DNA of 64,000 nucleotides, taken from Flexifilum sp963727545. Its GTDB lineage: Bacteria; Chloroflexota; Anaerolineae; Aggregatilineales; Phototrophicaceae. Both the position numbers and the translations under genes were made by a program. The notes beneath the pieces are model-generated. The model did no database searches, was not told the DNA's origin, and worked only from the letters and a program-made list of their open reading frames with translations. Positions 18,385 through 27,426 of this stretch are shown one piece after another. Each line of letters starts with the position of its first letter. The first letter of the stretch is position 1. The stretch is from positions 248,001 to 312,000 of the forward strand of contig CAVSGS010000005.1 in NCBI GenBank assembly GCA_963727545.1, read 5' to 3'.

Positions 18385-19673
18385 CTAACGATGCACCAGT
18401 TGATCGCGCGCCGGACCGACGCTGATCGTGTTGATCGGCGTCGCGCATAGTTCCGCCACGCGGTCGATGTAAGCCCGCGTCGCGGCGGGCAGATCCGACC
18501 ATTGGCGCACGCCGCCGATGTCCTCGCTCCAACCGGCGAGGCGTGTCGTACAAGCGGCAGCACGCGGCTCTGCTCGGCGGTCGTCGTCGGCAGATAGTCG
18601 ATCTCCTGCCCGTCAAGCTGGTACGACGTGGCGATCTGAAGTTCGTCGAAGCCGCTGAGCACGTCGAGCTTGGTCAGCACCAACTCGCTCAAGCCGTTGA
18701 CCTGCACGGCGTAGCGCAGCATGACCGTATCGAGCCAACCGCAGCGACGCGGGCGTCCGGTGGTCGTGCCGTACTCGTCCCAGAAGTTCTCGCCCGTCCC
18801 GCGCAGCCGATCCGCCAGCGCGCCGGAAAGTTCGGTCGGCAGCGGACCCGACCCGACGCGCGTGCTGAAGCACTTGGCGACTCCCACCACCCGATCCACC
18901 CACAGCGGACCAAAGCCCAAGCCGGTCAGCGCGCCGCCGGAGGTCGGCGACGAACTGGTGACGAAGGGGTAATCGCCGTGATCGATGTCGAGCATCGTCC
19001 CCTGCGCACCTTCGCAGACGATCCGCGCACCCGCTTTCAGCCGCTCGTTCAAGTAGCGGGTGGTGTCGCGGATGTAAGGACGCAGCCGCGCCGCCGCTTC
19101 GAGGTAGTCGAGCGCACTGGCGTGGGGATCGATCGGTTCGCCGCCTTCTCGGAGCAGCTTGGCATTCGCCGCCTCGATCTGGGCGTAGAGCGCCTCGGCG
19201 AAGTTCTCGCCGTCAAGCATCTGTCCCATGCGCAAGCCGCTGCGCCCGGTCTTGTCCATATACGCCGGACCGATCCCGCGCAGTGTGGTGCCGATCTTGC
19301 CCGCGCCAAGCGCATTTTCCGACGCCTTGTCGAGCGCGATGTGCGCCGGTGAGATGATGTGTGCCCGCGTGCTGATGACCAAACGCTCCGGCGTGACCTT
19401 CGCGCCCAGCTTGCGCAGGTCATCGATCTCGCGCAGCAAGCTGACCGGGTTGATCACCGTGCCGCTGCCGAGCACGCAGGTCACCTGCGGATGCAAAATA
19501 CCTGATGGAATCAGGTGTAATTTGAAAACCTTGTCATCGACGTAAACGGTGTGTCCGGCGTTGTCACCACCGGCAAACCGCGCTACGACGTCGGCATCCG
19601 ACGCCAGCCAGTCGGCGACCCGCCCCTTGCCCTCGTCGCCCCACTGCGCCCCAACCAGAATTGTTGCCGGCAT
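18385..19673 (-). CDS. purA: Adenylosuccinate synthetase, two frame breaks near the 3' end as assembled
   Basis: Joins IMP and aspartate with GTP to give adenylosuccinate, the first committed step to AMP. The N-terminus ATILVGAQWGDEGKGRVADWLA is diagnostic; GGDNAGHTVYVDDKVFKLHLIPSG and QGTMLDIDHGDYPFVTSSSP also match. The frame is lost near 18550, and as assembled it would read on into the next gene. Removing one base at about 18552 and one at 18540-18541 gives LYDTLAGWSEDIGGVRQW and a normal ending SVGPARDQLVHR with TAG at 18385, for 428 residues. An essential gene is unlikely to be dead, so these are probably assembly errors. Confidence 0.9.
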
Positions 19674-19688
19674 TGCTCTCTCCCCTCA

Positions 19689-19888
19689 AGAAAGTACTGA
19701 GTGCTGAGTACCGAGTGCTGAGTAAAAAATCAAAACAGGTCGTCACTCTAAAAATATCTGCGTCTATTCGCATCGTAGGGGCGAGGCATGCCTCGCCCCT
19801 ACAACCATCGCATTATGGTTCGCCCAACTTGACTCGCAGCCCAATTTCTTACTCGGTATTCAGCACTCAGTACTCGGTACTTCTTTTA
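19689..19888. repeat. Composite repeat: degenerate terminal inverted repeats flanking a GTAGGGGC palindrome
   Basis: The ~210-bp spacer upstream of purA is nearly all repeat. Left end AGTACTGAGTGCTGAGTACC (from 19694) is the inverse of the right end ending GCACTCAGTACTCGGTACT (to about 19881). In the centre is a perfect 28-bp palindrome GTAGGGGCGAGGCATG... (19775-19802). Similar degenerate units recur at 35240-35280 and 62207-62237. No ORF inside. Confidence 0.65.
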
Positions 19889-20518
19889 AGTTCCGTAAGC
19901 CGCGCCGAGTGCGACCGTCACTTCGCCTAAACCCCAGATTTCGATCTCGCCGTCGGGACCGAGCGCCAACGCCGAGTCCGGCATGATGGCAACGGCGATC
20001 GCGGTCGGCTGCACGTCGAGCACCGGCTTGGCATAGGGCGCGGCATTGCGCACACCGACCAGCACCAGCGCGCCGATCAGCCACTCCAGCCCGATCTCGA
20101 CCTCGTCGTCCTCGATCAGCCAACCGGCAAAGGCGAGCGCGGCAGCACCTTCCAGCAGAACGAGCGCGCCGTTCTCGAAAGCGGCTTGCATCCCCTCGAG
20201 CGCCGCGCCCCGCAGCGCGCCGCGCACTTCGACCGCGCTGGCGCCGCCCTCGATCACGATCATGCCCGACTGAGCGATCTGATCGCGGATGGTTAGATCG
20301 TCTTCACCGAATACGTCGACCAGAAAGGCAGGTGGCGCGCCCAAATCCGCTAAGTCGTCCAACAGATGATCGGGGTCGCCAGAGAAAGAAATACAGGCGA
20401 TCCCGCCATCCGCTGCCATGCGCCCCAACGCCGCCGCGCGAATCTCATCGCTGCCGCCGCCGGAGAAAACCAGCCAACCGCGCCCATCAAGCCAGTGAAA
20501 GACGCTCTGCTCCGGCAT
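19886..20518 (-). CDS. Conserved-looking protein of unknown function
   Basis: 210 residues, acidic, with alternating strands and helices: WLVFSGGGSDEIRAAALGRM near the start, then ACISFSGDPDHLLDDL, GMIVIEGGASAVEVRGAL and GALVLLEGAAALAFAGWLI. The SGGG start and the GG..EG repeats resemble a Rossmann-like or class I amidotransferase-like fold (cyanophycinase relatives), but no catalytic Ser/Cys-His-Glu set can be assigned. It shares a TAATG stop/start with the M20 amidohydrolase gene, so the two are translationally coupled and probably act together. Confidence 0.7.
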   Translation of the reverse strand: MPEQSVFHWLDGRGWLVFSGGGSDEIRAAALGRMAADGGIACISFSGDPDHLLDDLADLGAPPAFLVDVFGEDDLTIRDQIAQSGMIVIEGGASAVEVRGALRGAALEGMQAAFENGALVLLEGAAALAFAGWLIEDDEVEIGLEWLIGALVLVGVRNAAPYAKPVLDVQPTAIAVAIMPDSALALGPDGEIEIWGLGEVTVALGAAYGT

Positions 20519-21702
20519 TATGCCTCCGGCAGCACGTAGGCGGCAACGGCGGTCGCCAACAGCGCTACGCTGAGCGGCAGCGCTTCTTCGTCAATGCTAA
20601 AGCGCGGGTGATGATGCCCGTAATAAGCATCCTGCGTCATGTCCTGCGCGCCGACGAAGAAGAACATGCCGGGGATGTCGTCCATATAGGCGCTGACGTC
20701 CTCCGCCCCCATCGTGCGGGTGGTCGTATCCAGCGCATCCGCGCCGACAATCGGCGTGAAAGCGGCGCGCAGTTTCTTCGTCACTTCCGGGTTGTTGATC
20801 ACCGGGATAGTCAGGTCTTGCGACTCGAACTCAACCGTGCAGCGCATCGCCTTACCCAGATTTTCGGCGATCTCGCGCATCCGCTCGAAAACCTGATCGC
20901 GGACGGCGGTCGTGAAGGTGCGCACCGTCCCGCGCAGTTCGGCGAACTGGGGGATGACGTTGTAGGCGTCGCCCGCCTTGACCGTCGTCACCGACAGGAC
21001 GACCGTCTCCAACGGATCGACGTTGCGGCTGGGGATCGTCTGGAACGCCAGTACCATCTGCGCGGCGCAGACGACCGGGTCGATCCCTTGGTGCGGCGAA
21101 GCAGCGTGACTGCCCTTGCCACGCACCTTGATCGTGAAGGTGGACGCGCCCGCCATCATCGGTCCTTCCGGGACGCCGAGCTTGCCGACCGGCATCGAAT
21201 TCCACAGGTGTAAGCCAACCGAGACGTCCGGGCGCGGATCCGTCAGCACGCCGTCGCTGACCATCGCCGCCGCGCCTCTGCCGACTTCCTCGGCGGGCTG
21301 AAACACGAACTTGACCCGCCCCGCCATCTCGTCGCGGTGGGCTGCCAGCAGCTTCGCCACCGCCAAGCCGATGGTCGTGTGCCCATCGTGACCGCAAGCG
21401 TGCATCTTGCCGGGGACGGTCGAAACGTAATCGAACTCGTTTTCCTCTTGAATCGGCAGCGCGTCCATGTCCGCCCGCATGAGAACGGTCGGACCATCAT
21501 GCGCGCCTTCCAAAATGCCGACAACGCCGGTCTTGCCGACGCCGGTCTGCACTTCCATACCCAAATCGGTCAGTTCGCGCGCGACGATCCCCGCGGTGCG
21601 GATTTCCTCGAAGGCGAGTTCGGGATGGGCGTGGAGATCGCGCCGCCGCGCGATCAATTCGTCACGCATCGCCGCTGCTTGTGCTTTAAAATCGATTGCC
21701 AT
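20518..21702 (-). CDS. M20-family metallo-amidohydrolase (hippurate hydrolase/IAA-amino acid hydrolase type)
   Basis: 394 residues. Hydrolyses an amide bond of N-acyl amino acids or related compounds using two metal ions. Motifs: RRDLHAHPELAFEEIRTA near residue 20, MRADMDALPIQEENEF (about 75), metal-binding Cys-His cluster ACGHDGHT (about 102), the catalytic Glu pair FQPAEEVGRGA (about 134), and the dimerisation lid with GKGSHAASPHQGIDPV (about 190). Length is standard. Substrate cannot be predicted. Coupled by TAATG to a gene of unknown function downstream. Confidence 0.92.
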   Translation of the reverse strand: MAIDFKAQAAAMRDELIARRRDLHAHPELAFEEIRTAGIVARELTDLGMEVQTGVGKTGVVGILEGAHDGPTVLMRADMDALPIQEENEFDYVSTVPGKMHACGHDGHTTIGLAVAKLLAAHRDEMAGRVKFVFQPAEEVGRGAAAMVSDGVLTDPRPDVSVGLHLWNSMPVGKLGVPEGPMMAGASTFTIKVRGKGSHAASPHQGIDPVVCAAQMVLAFQTIPSRNVDPLETVVLSVTTVKAGDAYNVIPQFAELRGTVRTFTTAVRDQVFERMREIAENLGKAMRCTVEFESQDLTIPVINNPEVTKKLRAAFTPIVGADALDTTTRTMGAEDVSAYMDDIPGMFFFVGAQDMTQDAYYGHHHPRFSIDEEALPLSVALLATAVAAYVLPEA

Positions 21703-21761
21703 CGCCGTGTGATCCTCTTTTCAGCAGCATTTCTGCTGGCTGCTAATCTCGGAAACTTGAC

Positions 21762-22481
21762 TCAGCGGTCGAAAATGATGTGCCGGAACGAGTTGCTGTA
21801 GCGTTTGTAGTCCGCCAGCGATTCCGGATCGACGTTGTTGCGCATCCGTTCCGCCATCGCTTCCATGTCGGCGATCTGGCTCTTGTGCTCGCGCAGCGCC
21901 AGAATCTTGGTCTCGACGTAATCGGTCACGTCGATTTTCATGTTCGGCGTCGGCGTGCTGCAAATGAACAGATGCTTGACCTTGTGCGGCGCAAGCTTTT
22001 CGTCGCGCTCCAATTCGATGAAATTGAGGCGGTCGCGCGCCGTCGGATAGATCGAGTCGAGCGTCGCCTCGGCGATCGCGCGGTGATCCGGGTGATTGAG
22101 TCCCCGGTCGCCATGCCAGAAGACGGTCGGGTCGCCACAGACGATGGTATCGGGCTGGTGCAGGCGAATCTGGCGCACGATGTCGCGACGCAGATCGAGG
22201 CTCGGCTTTAACTCACCGTCGGGATAGCGCAGAAAGATCACTTCTTTGACGCCCAACGCGGTCGCGGCGTTGCGCTCCTCGACTTCGCGGATCGCCGCCA
22301 GCTTCTCGCTGGTCATCTCAGGATCAGCACTGCCTTTATCACCGCTGGTCGCCAGCACAAAGGTGATATGCGCGCCTTCGGCTGCCCAGCGCGCGAACGT
22401 CGCCCCGCAGAAAAACTCCGGATCATCGGGATGGGCGAACACCCCCATCACTCGCCTGATCGGTTGTTCTTGAGTCGCCAT
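21762..22481 (-). CDS. PIG-L/LmbE-family N-acetylglucosaminyl deacetylase-like protein
   Basis: 239 residues with a Rossmann-like zinc hydrolase fold. Zinc ligands appear in MGVFAHPDDPEFFCGAT (AHPDD near residue 16) and in the downstream HPDH (about 130; GDRGLNHPDHRAIAEATL). Such enzymes remove acetyl groups from N-acetylglucosamine conjugates (as in mycothiol or bacillithiol synthesis) or other sugars. The exact substrate cannot be told. It lies 59 bp upstream of the M20 gene on the same strand, a possible hydrolase operon. Confidence 0.9.
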   Translation of the reverse strand: MATQEQPIRRVMGVFAHPDDPEFFCGATFARWAAEGAHITFVLATSGDKGSADPEMTSEKLAAIREVEERNAATALGVKEVIFLRYPDGELKPSLDLRRDIVRQIRLHQPDTIVCGDPTVFWHGDRGLNHPDHRAIAEATLDSIYPTARDRLNFIELERDEKLAPHKVKHLFICSTPTPNMKIDVTDYVETKILALREHKSQIADMEAMAERMRNNVDPESLADYKRYSNSFRHIIFDR

Positions 22482-22643
22482 GAATCAACATCTCCCTGAG
22501 TGATACCGCGTTTCACCTGACTAACTGATCGTGGTCTAATTACGAGACGCTGAGTTTAACAAACTCGCGAGGTTCCGTAAACTTTTCGCGGGCACATTGG
22601 TTCGCTAATCCGGGGCGTCGTCTCAGCCGATCAGGTCATCGGA

Positions 22644-22676
22644 GCGGGTTCAGGCTTGTAAAGCAAGCCCACCCGC
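22644..22676. repeat. Strong two-level hairpin downstream of ricT
   Basis: GCGGGT (22644-22649) pairs with ACCCGC (22671-22676), and inside it GGCTTG pairs with CAAGCC around TAAAG. The inner part resembles the core of the palindrome at 46080-46122. No T-run follows on either strand, so it looks like a palindromic repeat rather than a terminator. The rest of the 242-bp spacer shows nothing further. Confidence 0.55.
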
Positions 22677-22723
22677 CCCCATGAGAACAGACCGATAGAG
22701 ACAACAAAAGAGGTATTGCGCGG

Positions 22724-23695
22724 CTATTCCGCTTCGTCAGCGCTGCCATCGTCGGCTTGCGCGGACGTATCAGCATCGGCTTTCGCCTCCGCACCGGGTT
22801 TCGCGCCGCAGTCGCACTCGCCGTTTTCCTGCTTGGCGCAGGGTTCTTTGGCTTTCTTCGCCATCGCTTCGAGTTCCTCCAGCGGCACGAGTTCCTCGCG
22901 CTTGACCAGCGTCAAGCCGTCGCCGACGGCGACTAACACCGCATCTTGCAGCGGCAGCACGTCGATCACGCGCCCTTCGCCTTCCGGCGTGCCGACGCGC
23001 TTATTCTTCTTGGGCAGCTGCTGACGCGCCTGCACGTACTGCTCGTACTCGTAAACGAGACAGCAGCGCAAGCGACCGCACATCCCGGTGATCTCCGACG
23101 GGTTGAGCGAGATACCCTGCGCTTTCGCCATCTTGATCGAGATCGGGCTGAAGTCGGTCAGGAAGGTCGAGCAGCAGCGCAGTTCGCCGCACGCGCCGAA
23201 GCCGCCGAGCAGCTTGGCGACGTCACGGGGACCGATCTGCCGCATTTCGACCTGAGCGGGCAAGCTCTTGCTGAGATCGCTCCACAGCTTGCTGACGTTC
23301 ACCTTGTCTTCAGCCGTGTAGAGATAGCTCAGCAGGCTGCCGTCGTAGTTGTAGAGTGCAGCGACGAACTTGACGTCGTCGAAGCCACCGAGCTTCTTCG
23401 CCTTCTCGCGCACGACCCGCAGCGCTTCATCCTGCTGCAATTCCCAGTGTGAACTGAGCACAAGGTCACGCGGTGAAGCGATCCGCAGGATCGGCTTATA
23501 TTCACGCTGCTCGTCTTCCACGACATTAAAGTTGACGACCTCGCCCATCTGCCGCCCGCGTGTCGTCTCGACGATCACGTAGTCGCCGACTTGAAGATCC
23601 GGATAGTCGGTATAGTCGAAATGATACAACTTGCCGACCCGATGAAAACGCACCCCGACCACTGTGCGCTGGTTTTCCACGATTTGATCTGTCAT
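22724..23695 (-). CDS. ricT: PSP1-domain protein RicT (YaaT-like)
   Basis: 323 residues. The PSP1 domain protein RicT works with RicA and RicF as an iron-sulfur complex that stimulates RNase Y and RNA maturation in Bacillus. The N-terminus VVGVRFHRVGKLYHFD and VGDYVIVETTRGRQMGEVV are characteristic; the Cys-rich core is LLGGFGACGELRCCSTFL and GMCGRLRCCLVYEYEQY (about residues 165-220), which supplies cluster ligands. A variable C-terminal tail (CAKQENGECDCGAKPGAEAK and acidic residues) adds three more Cys and is not part of the usual protein. Partners are not in the window. Confidence 0.92.
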   Translation of the reverse strand: MTDQIVENQRTVVGVRFHRVGKLYHFDYTDYPDLQVGDYVIVETTRGRQMGEVVNFNVVEDEQREYKPILRIASPRDLVLSSHWELQQDEALRVVREKAKKLGGFDDVKFVAALYNYDGSLLSYLYTAEDKVNVSKLWSDLSKSLPAQVEMRQIGPRDVAKLLGGFGACGELRCCSTFLTDFSPISIKMAKAQGISLNPSEITGMCGRLRCCLVYEYEQYVQARQQLPKKNKRVGTPEGEGRVIDVLPLQDAVLVAVGDGLTLVKREELVPLEELEAMAKKAKEPCAKQENGECDCGAKPGAEAKADADTSAQADDGSADEAE

Positions 23696-23771
23696 CCGAG
23701 AGCCTTAATAACGGTAACTTTATGCTTACGCTGCTTATTATAATAGGTGATCACCGCCGGAGTGCAAAGAG

Positions 23772-23800
23772 TTGACAAAATTTTGGCAAAGTGATAGTTT
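23772..23800 (+). promoter_or_regulatory. Probable lysC promoter
   Basis: TTGACA (23772-23777) is followed after 17 bp by TAGTTT (23795-23800), in the AT-rich spacer 85 bp before lysC. The -35 box is perfect; the -10 is weak. Confidence 0.5.
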
Positions 23801-23842
23801 CAGTTATTCTAAACTGAGCCTGCCGCATTCGCTCCTGAAAAG

Positions 23843-23860
23843 CGCGAGACACGTCTCGCG
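23843..23860 (+). repeat. Short GC-rich hairpin in the lysC leader
   Basis: CGCGAGAC-AC-GTCTCGCG, an 8-bp perfect stem with a 2-base spacer, followed by TTT, ends 24 bp before the lysC ATG. It could affect lysC expression or be a short palindromic repeat. The leader is too short for a lysine riboswitch. Confidence 0.45.
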
Positions 23861-23884
23861 TTTGCCATTTGAAAGCATCCGCAA

Positions 23885-25288
23885 ATGACAACGCTCATCA
23901 TGAAATTCGGCGGCACGTCCGTTGGGATGACGATGGGCTTGACCCAACTCTTGAGCATCGTACTCTACGAGCATGAGCATTGGGAACGCCTTATCCTCGT
24001 CGTCTCGGCTCTTGACGGTGTAACCGATCAACTGATCGAAGCCGCCCACCTCGCGCTGCTCAAGAACCGGCGCGGCTACCGGCGCATCGTCGCTACGCTC
24101 CGCACCCGGCACCTTGCGCTGATCGAGCATCTGCCGCTCGGCGTCACCGAACGCAACGCCTTACAGACGGACATCGACCGCCTGCTGTTCGACATGCTCG
24201 ACGTCTGCCAGAATATCCCGGATAACCTGAGCGATAACGCCAGCCCCGAAGCCATCGACCAGATCATCAGCACCGGCGAGCGGCTGGCGACGCGGATCGT
24301 CGCCGCGCTGCTGCGCCAGAATAATTTGCGCGGCGTCGCCATTGATGCCAACGACGTGATCGTCACCGACGCGGTCTTCGGCAACGCCACGCCGATCCTA
24401 TCGCTAACCCGCGAGCGGATCGACACGCACCTGAAACCCCTGCTCAGCCGGGGGATCATCCCGGTGATCACCGGCTTCATCGGCGCGACGCCCAAGGGCA
24501 AGATCACGACGCTGGGACGCGGCGGCAGCGATTACACCGCCTCGATCCTCGCGGCGTGCAGCGACGCCCGCGAAGTCTGGGTCTGGACCGATGTCGACGG
24601 CATGATGACGGCGGATCCGCGTGAAATCGCCGGCGCGCGCGTGATCCCGACCCTCTCCTACGACGAAGTCGCCGAACTCGCTTATTTCGGCGCGCGCCTG
24701 CTCCATCCCCGCATGATCGGTCCGCTGCGCGAGCAGCAGATCACGCTGCGGCTGCGCAACGTTTTCAAGCCGCAGCAGGCGGGCACGCTGGTGCAGAGCG
24801 GCACGGCTTCGACCACCGGATTTAAAGCCGTCACGACGATTCAAGGCTTGGGACTTGCCGCGCCGCACAGCGGATCGCTGGCAGCGATCACCACACTGGT
24901 CGACAAAACGATGGCGGAGATCAGCGGCAGCCACACCGAAGTGATGATCGCCGCCCAGTCGTCGGCGCGGACGTTCATCTGCTTCGTGATCCCGACCAGC
25001 GCCGGACCTGACGCGCTGCATCACCTGCAAGCCGCGCTCGCACCCGCGCTGCGGACGCGGGAGTTCGTCGACTGGACCATGCGTCCGGTCAGCGTCGTGA
25101 CCGTCGTCGGATCACACCTCGGCAGCGCGCATGGACATACGTCCGATCTGCTGGAAGCGTTGGAAAGCCTGCCGATTCTCGCGGTGGCGCAGGGACCGGC
25201 GCACGTCAGCTTCTCGGTCGTGGTCGACCCCGAAAAGACCGAGGCAGCCGTCGCCCACATCCACAATTTGATCCTCAATAGCGATTGA
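23885..25288 (+). CDS. lysC: Aspartate kinase
   Basis: Phosphorylates aspartate, the first step towards lysine, threonine and methionine. 467 residues. Kinase domain begins TTLIMKFGGTSVG (KFGGTS near residue 7) and includes STGERLATRIVAALL, and TTLGRGGSDYTASILAA (about 210) with WTDVDGMMTADPREI. The C-terminal 150 residues are two ACT regulatory domains (starting about TTIQGLGLAAPHSGSLA), so feedback control by amino acids is expected. The length resembles the monofunctional form; no homoserine dehydrogenase follows. Its last 14 bp overlap the convergent end of glnA. Confidence 0.94.
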   Translation: MTTLIMKFGGTSVGMTMGLTQLLSIVLYEHEHWERLILVVSALDGVTDQLIEAAHLALLKNRRGYRRIVATLRTRHLALIEHLPLGVTERNALQTDIDRLLFDMLDVCQNIPDNLSDNASPEAIDQIISTGERLATRIVAALLRQNNLRGVAIDANDVIVTDAVFGNATPILSLTRERIDTHLKPLLSRGIIPVITGFIGATPKGKITTLGRGGSDYTASILAACSDAREVWVWTDVDGMMTADPREIAGARVIPTLSYDEVAELAYFGARLLHPRMIGPLREQQITLRLRNVFKPQQAGTLVQSGTASTTGFKAVTTIQGLGLAAPHSGSLAAITTLVDKTMAEISGSHTEVMIAAQSSARTFICFVIPTSAGPDALHHLQAALAPALRTREFVDWTMRPVSVVTVVGSHLGSAHGHTSDLLEALESLPILAVAQGPAHVSFSVVVDPEKTEAAVAHIHNLILNSD

Positions 25289-26615
25289 GATAGCGCTCGA
25301 CTTCCCACGGCGTGATCTGTTGATTGTAATCGTCAAGTTCCTGCTGCTTGACCGCGACGTAGCGGTCGCTGATGTAGGGACCCAGTGCCGCCATGATCAC
25401 GTCGTCCTGCATTAGCGCATCCAGCGCCTCACCTAACGACGTCGGCAGCGTCTCCAACTGGCGCAGCCGCGAGCGTTCCTGCCGCACCAGCGATCCCTCG
25501 AAGGCTTCTTCCAACTCCATCCGCTGACGAATGCCGTCTAGTCCCGCCGCCAGCATGACCGTCGCCGCGAGGTAGGGGTTGCTGCTGGGATCGGGGCAGC
25601 GCAGTTCGATGCGGGTATGCCCTTCCTTGCCCGGCGCGACGTGCGGCACGCGGATCAGCGCTGCGCCCGCCCGGTTGACGTGCGCCCACGTCACGTACTT
25701 GGGCGCTTCAAAGCTGACCGCCAAGCGCTTGTACGAGTTGACCAGCGGCGCGAGCACCGCCGTCATCGCGCGGGCGTGATACAACTGTCCGGCGAGGAAG
25801 AAACGCGCCGTCTCCGACAATCCATACTCGTGGTTACCATCAGCGAAGACGTTATCGTCCGAGCCGAGTTCGTGCAGGCTTTGATGGGTGTGCATCCCCG
25901 AACCGGGCAGATCATTGGACGGGCGCGGCATGAAGGTGCAGTGCAGCCCGTTCTGCTGCGCGACCGTCCGCAGCGCGACCCGCGCCGTCAACACGTGATC
26001 GGCAGAGGTCAGCGCCGGGTGGTAGTCGAAGTCGATCTCGTGCTGCCCCGCGCCGATCTCGTTGTGCGCCGAATCGACCCGAATCCCCGAATCCAGCAGC
26101 GTCAAAATCATCTTGCGGCGGATGCTCTGCGAAAAGTCGTCGGAGATGTCGAAGTAGCTGGCGTCATCGTTAGTCGTCAGCGGCATCAAGCCCTGCGAGC
26201 GATCCTGCTGAAACAGGAAGAATTCCAATTCAACCCCGGTCTTAAAACTGTAGCCCATTTCCTCGGCACTTTTCAACGCCTTAATCAGCACGTTCCGGGG
26301 ATCACCGATGAAAGGGCTGCCGTCCACCGTCCGCACCGAGCAGATCAGCCGCGCCGTCCGTTCTTCCGGCGGATCCCACGGCAGCACGACAAAGGTATTC
26401 AAGTCCGGCGCGAGCACCATGTCGCTTTCGGCGACCCGCGCGAAGCCTTCAATCGAGGAGCCGTCAAAGTGCATCCCGTTGTCGATCACGGCTTCGATCT
26501 TCGCTGCCGGGACGGTGACGCTCTTGACAATTCCGGTGATGTCGGTGAACCAGAGGACGACAAATTTGACCTCGCGGTCTTCGATAGCGGTCATCACCGC
26601 CGCTTTGTCCATCAT
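25275..26615 (-). CDS. glnA: Glutamine synthetase, type I
   Basis: Makes glutamine from glutamate, ammonia and ATP. 446 residues from the chosen start (MMDKAAVMTAIED); an ATG 60 bp upstream is in frame but would add a non-family extension. Motifs: VLWFTDITGIVKSVTVP, NGMHFDGSSIEGFARV, VELEFFLFQ (metal-binding Glu), AGQHEIDFDYH, SGMHTHQSL, and NSYKRL near 330. The loop region that is adenylylated in the enteric enzyme is not evident as NLYDLPP, so control is likely feedback-type. Converges on lysC with a 14-bp overlap of coding ends. gltB earlier in the window completes GS-GOGAT. Confidence 0.94.
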   Translation of the reverse strand: MMDKAAVMTAIEDREVKFVVLWFTDITGIVKSVTVPAAKIEAVIDNGMHFDGSSIEGFARVAESDMVLAPDLNTFVVLPWDPPEERTARLICSVRTVDGSPFIGDPRNVLIKALKSAEEMGYSFKTGVELEFFLFQQDRSQGLMPLTTNDDASYFDISDDFSQSIRRKMILTLLDSGIRVDSAHNEIGAGQHEIDFDYHPALTSADHVLTARVALRTVAQQNGLHCTFMPRPSNDLPGSGMHTHQSLHELGSDDNVFADGNHEYGLSETARFFLAGQLYHARAMTAVLAPLVNSYKRLAVSFEAPKYVTWAHVNRAGAALIRVPHVAPGKEGHTRIELRCPDPSSNPYLAATVMLAAGLDGIRQRMELEEAFEGSLVRQERSRLRQLETLPTSLGEALDALMQDDVIMAALGPYISDRYVAVKQQELDDYNQQITPWEVERYLNRY

Positions 26616-26753
26616 AACTTTCTCGCTTTCAAACAAACGCAAATCGGCTAACATGGCAGCATCGCCCCAGCTCATCCCGGTTTATGTAGGGAAGTGTAAA
26701 GGTCAGGGGCACGCCCATTAAAGGGCAAACTCACCAAAATCCCTGTGCGTTCC

Positions 26754-27200
26754 TCAGTCTACCATACCTAAATGACCGAGCAGTGCGTCAATCGCCAGCA
26801 GATAGCCGCGCCAGCCAAAGCCGCTGATCTGACCGAGGCAGACCGGCGCGAGCAGTGAAGTATGCCGAAACGACTCGCGGGCGTGGATGTTGGAGAGGTG
26901 AATCTCGACCACCGGCAGATTGATCGCGCTGATGGCATCGCGCAGCGCCACCGAGGTGTGCGTATAAGCGCCGGGATTGAAGACGACGCCATCCGCCCAG
27001 TTGCGGGCGACGTGCAGAATGTCGATCAGCGCGCCTTCGTGGTTCGACTGCTCGGCGCGCAGTTCGACGTGATGCAGCGCCGCGTGCGCCATCGCCGCGT
27101 CGTTGATCGCATCGAGCGTCATCTTGCCGTAGACTTCCGGCTCGCGCGTGCCGAGCAAATTGAGGTTGGGTCCGTGCAGGAGTAAAAGTTTTTTGGTCAT
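26754..27200 (-). CDS. aroQ: Type II 3-dehydroquinate dehydratase
   Basis: Third step of the shikimate route. 148 residues from the ATG at 27200 (MTKKLLLLHG); a start 18 bp upstream is also possible. Diagnostic parts: LLLHGPNLNLLGTREPEVYG with the catalytic Tyr and Arg, QSNHEGALID, FNPGAYTHTSVALRDA, and VVEIHLSNIHARESFRHTS with the catalytic His. Length fits the small dodecameric type II enzyme. It is not contiguous with the main aro operon: the LLM and OsmC genes and repeats lie between, but all run in the same direction. Confidence 0.95.
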   Translation of the reverse strand: MTKKLLLLHGPNLNLLGTREPEVYGKMTLDAINDAAMAHAALHHVELRAEQSNHEGALIDILHVARNWADGVVFNPGAYTHTSVALRDAISAINLPVVEIHLSNIHARESFRHTSLLAPVCLGQISGFGWRGYLLAIDALLGHLGMVD

Positions 27201-27236
27201 GGTGGTCAGCTTTTTCAAAAAACACTAACTTATTTT

Positions 27237-27414
27237 AACCGCCAAGACGCTAAGTGCGCCAAGATATAGGCAAGTAGGGGCACGGCGCGCCGTGCCCCTA
27301 CATATGATGTGTGATCTGTTTTTCAAACGGTGAATTTGAGCCTACTCAAACTCCAAATACGCCAAGAGAGAATCTGAATTGTATTTCTTGGCGTTCTTGG
27401 CGTCTTGGCGGTTC
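27237..27414. repeat. AACCGCCAAGACGC hairpin element (copy 2) with a nested GTAGGGGC palindrome
   Basis: Left arm AACCGCCAAGACGCTAAG starts at 27237; the complementary right arm CTTGGCGTCTTGGCGGTT ends at 27414. The element is longer than the other two copies because a perfect 28-bp palindrome (GTAGGGGCACGGCG..., 27274-27301) sits near its left arm, as if inserted. It fills the spacer between aroQ and the LLM gene. Confidence 0.75.
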
Positions 27415-27426
27415 AAATGTTTTGCT

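Noticed and set aside
17472..19673. Apparent PurA-receptor fusion protein in one frame
   Set aside because: The join results from frame breaks in the purA 3' end; the correct purA ending and a separate receptor start are both visible.
23696..23884. Lysine riboswitch before lysC
   Set aside because: The promoter is only about 85 bp before the ATG and the leader holds just one short hairpin; too small for that riboswitch.
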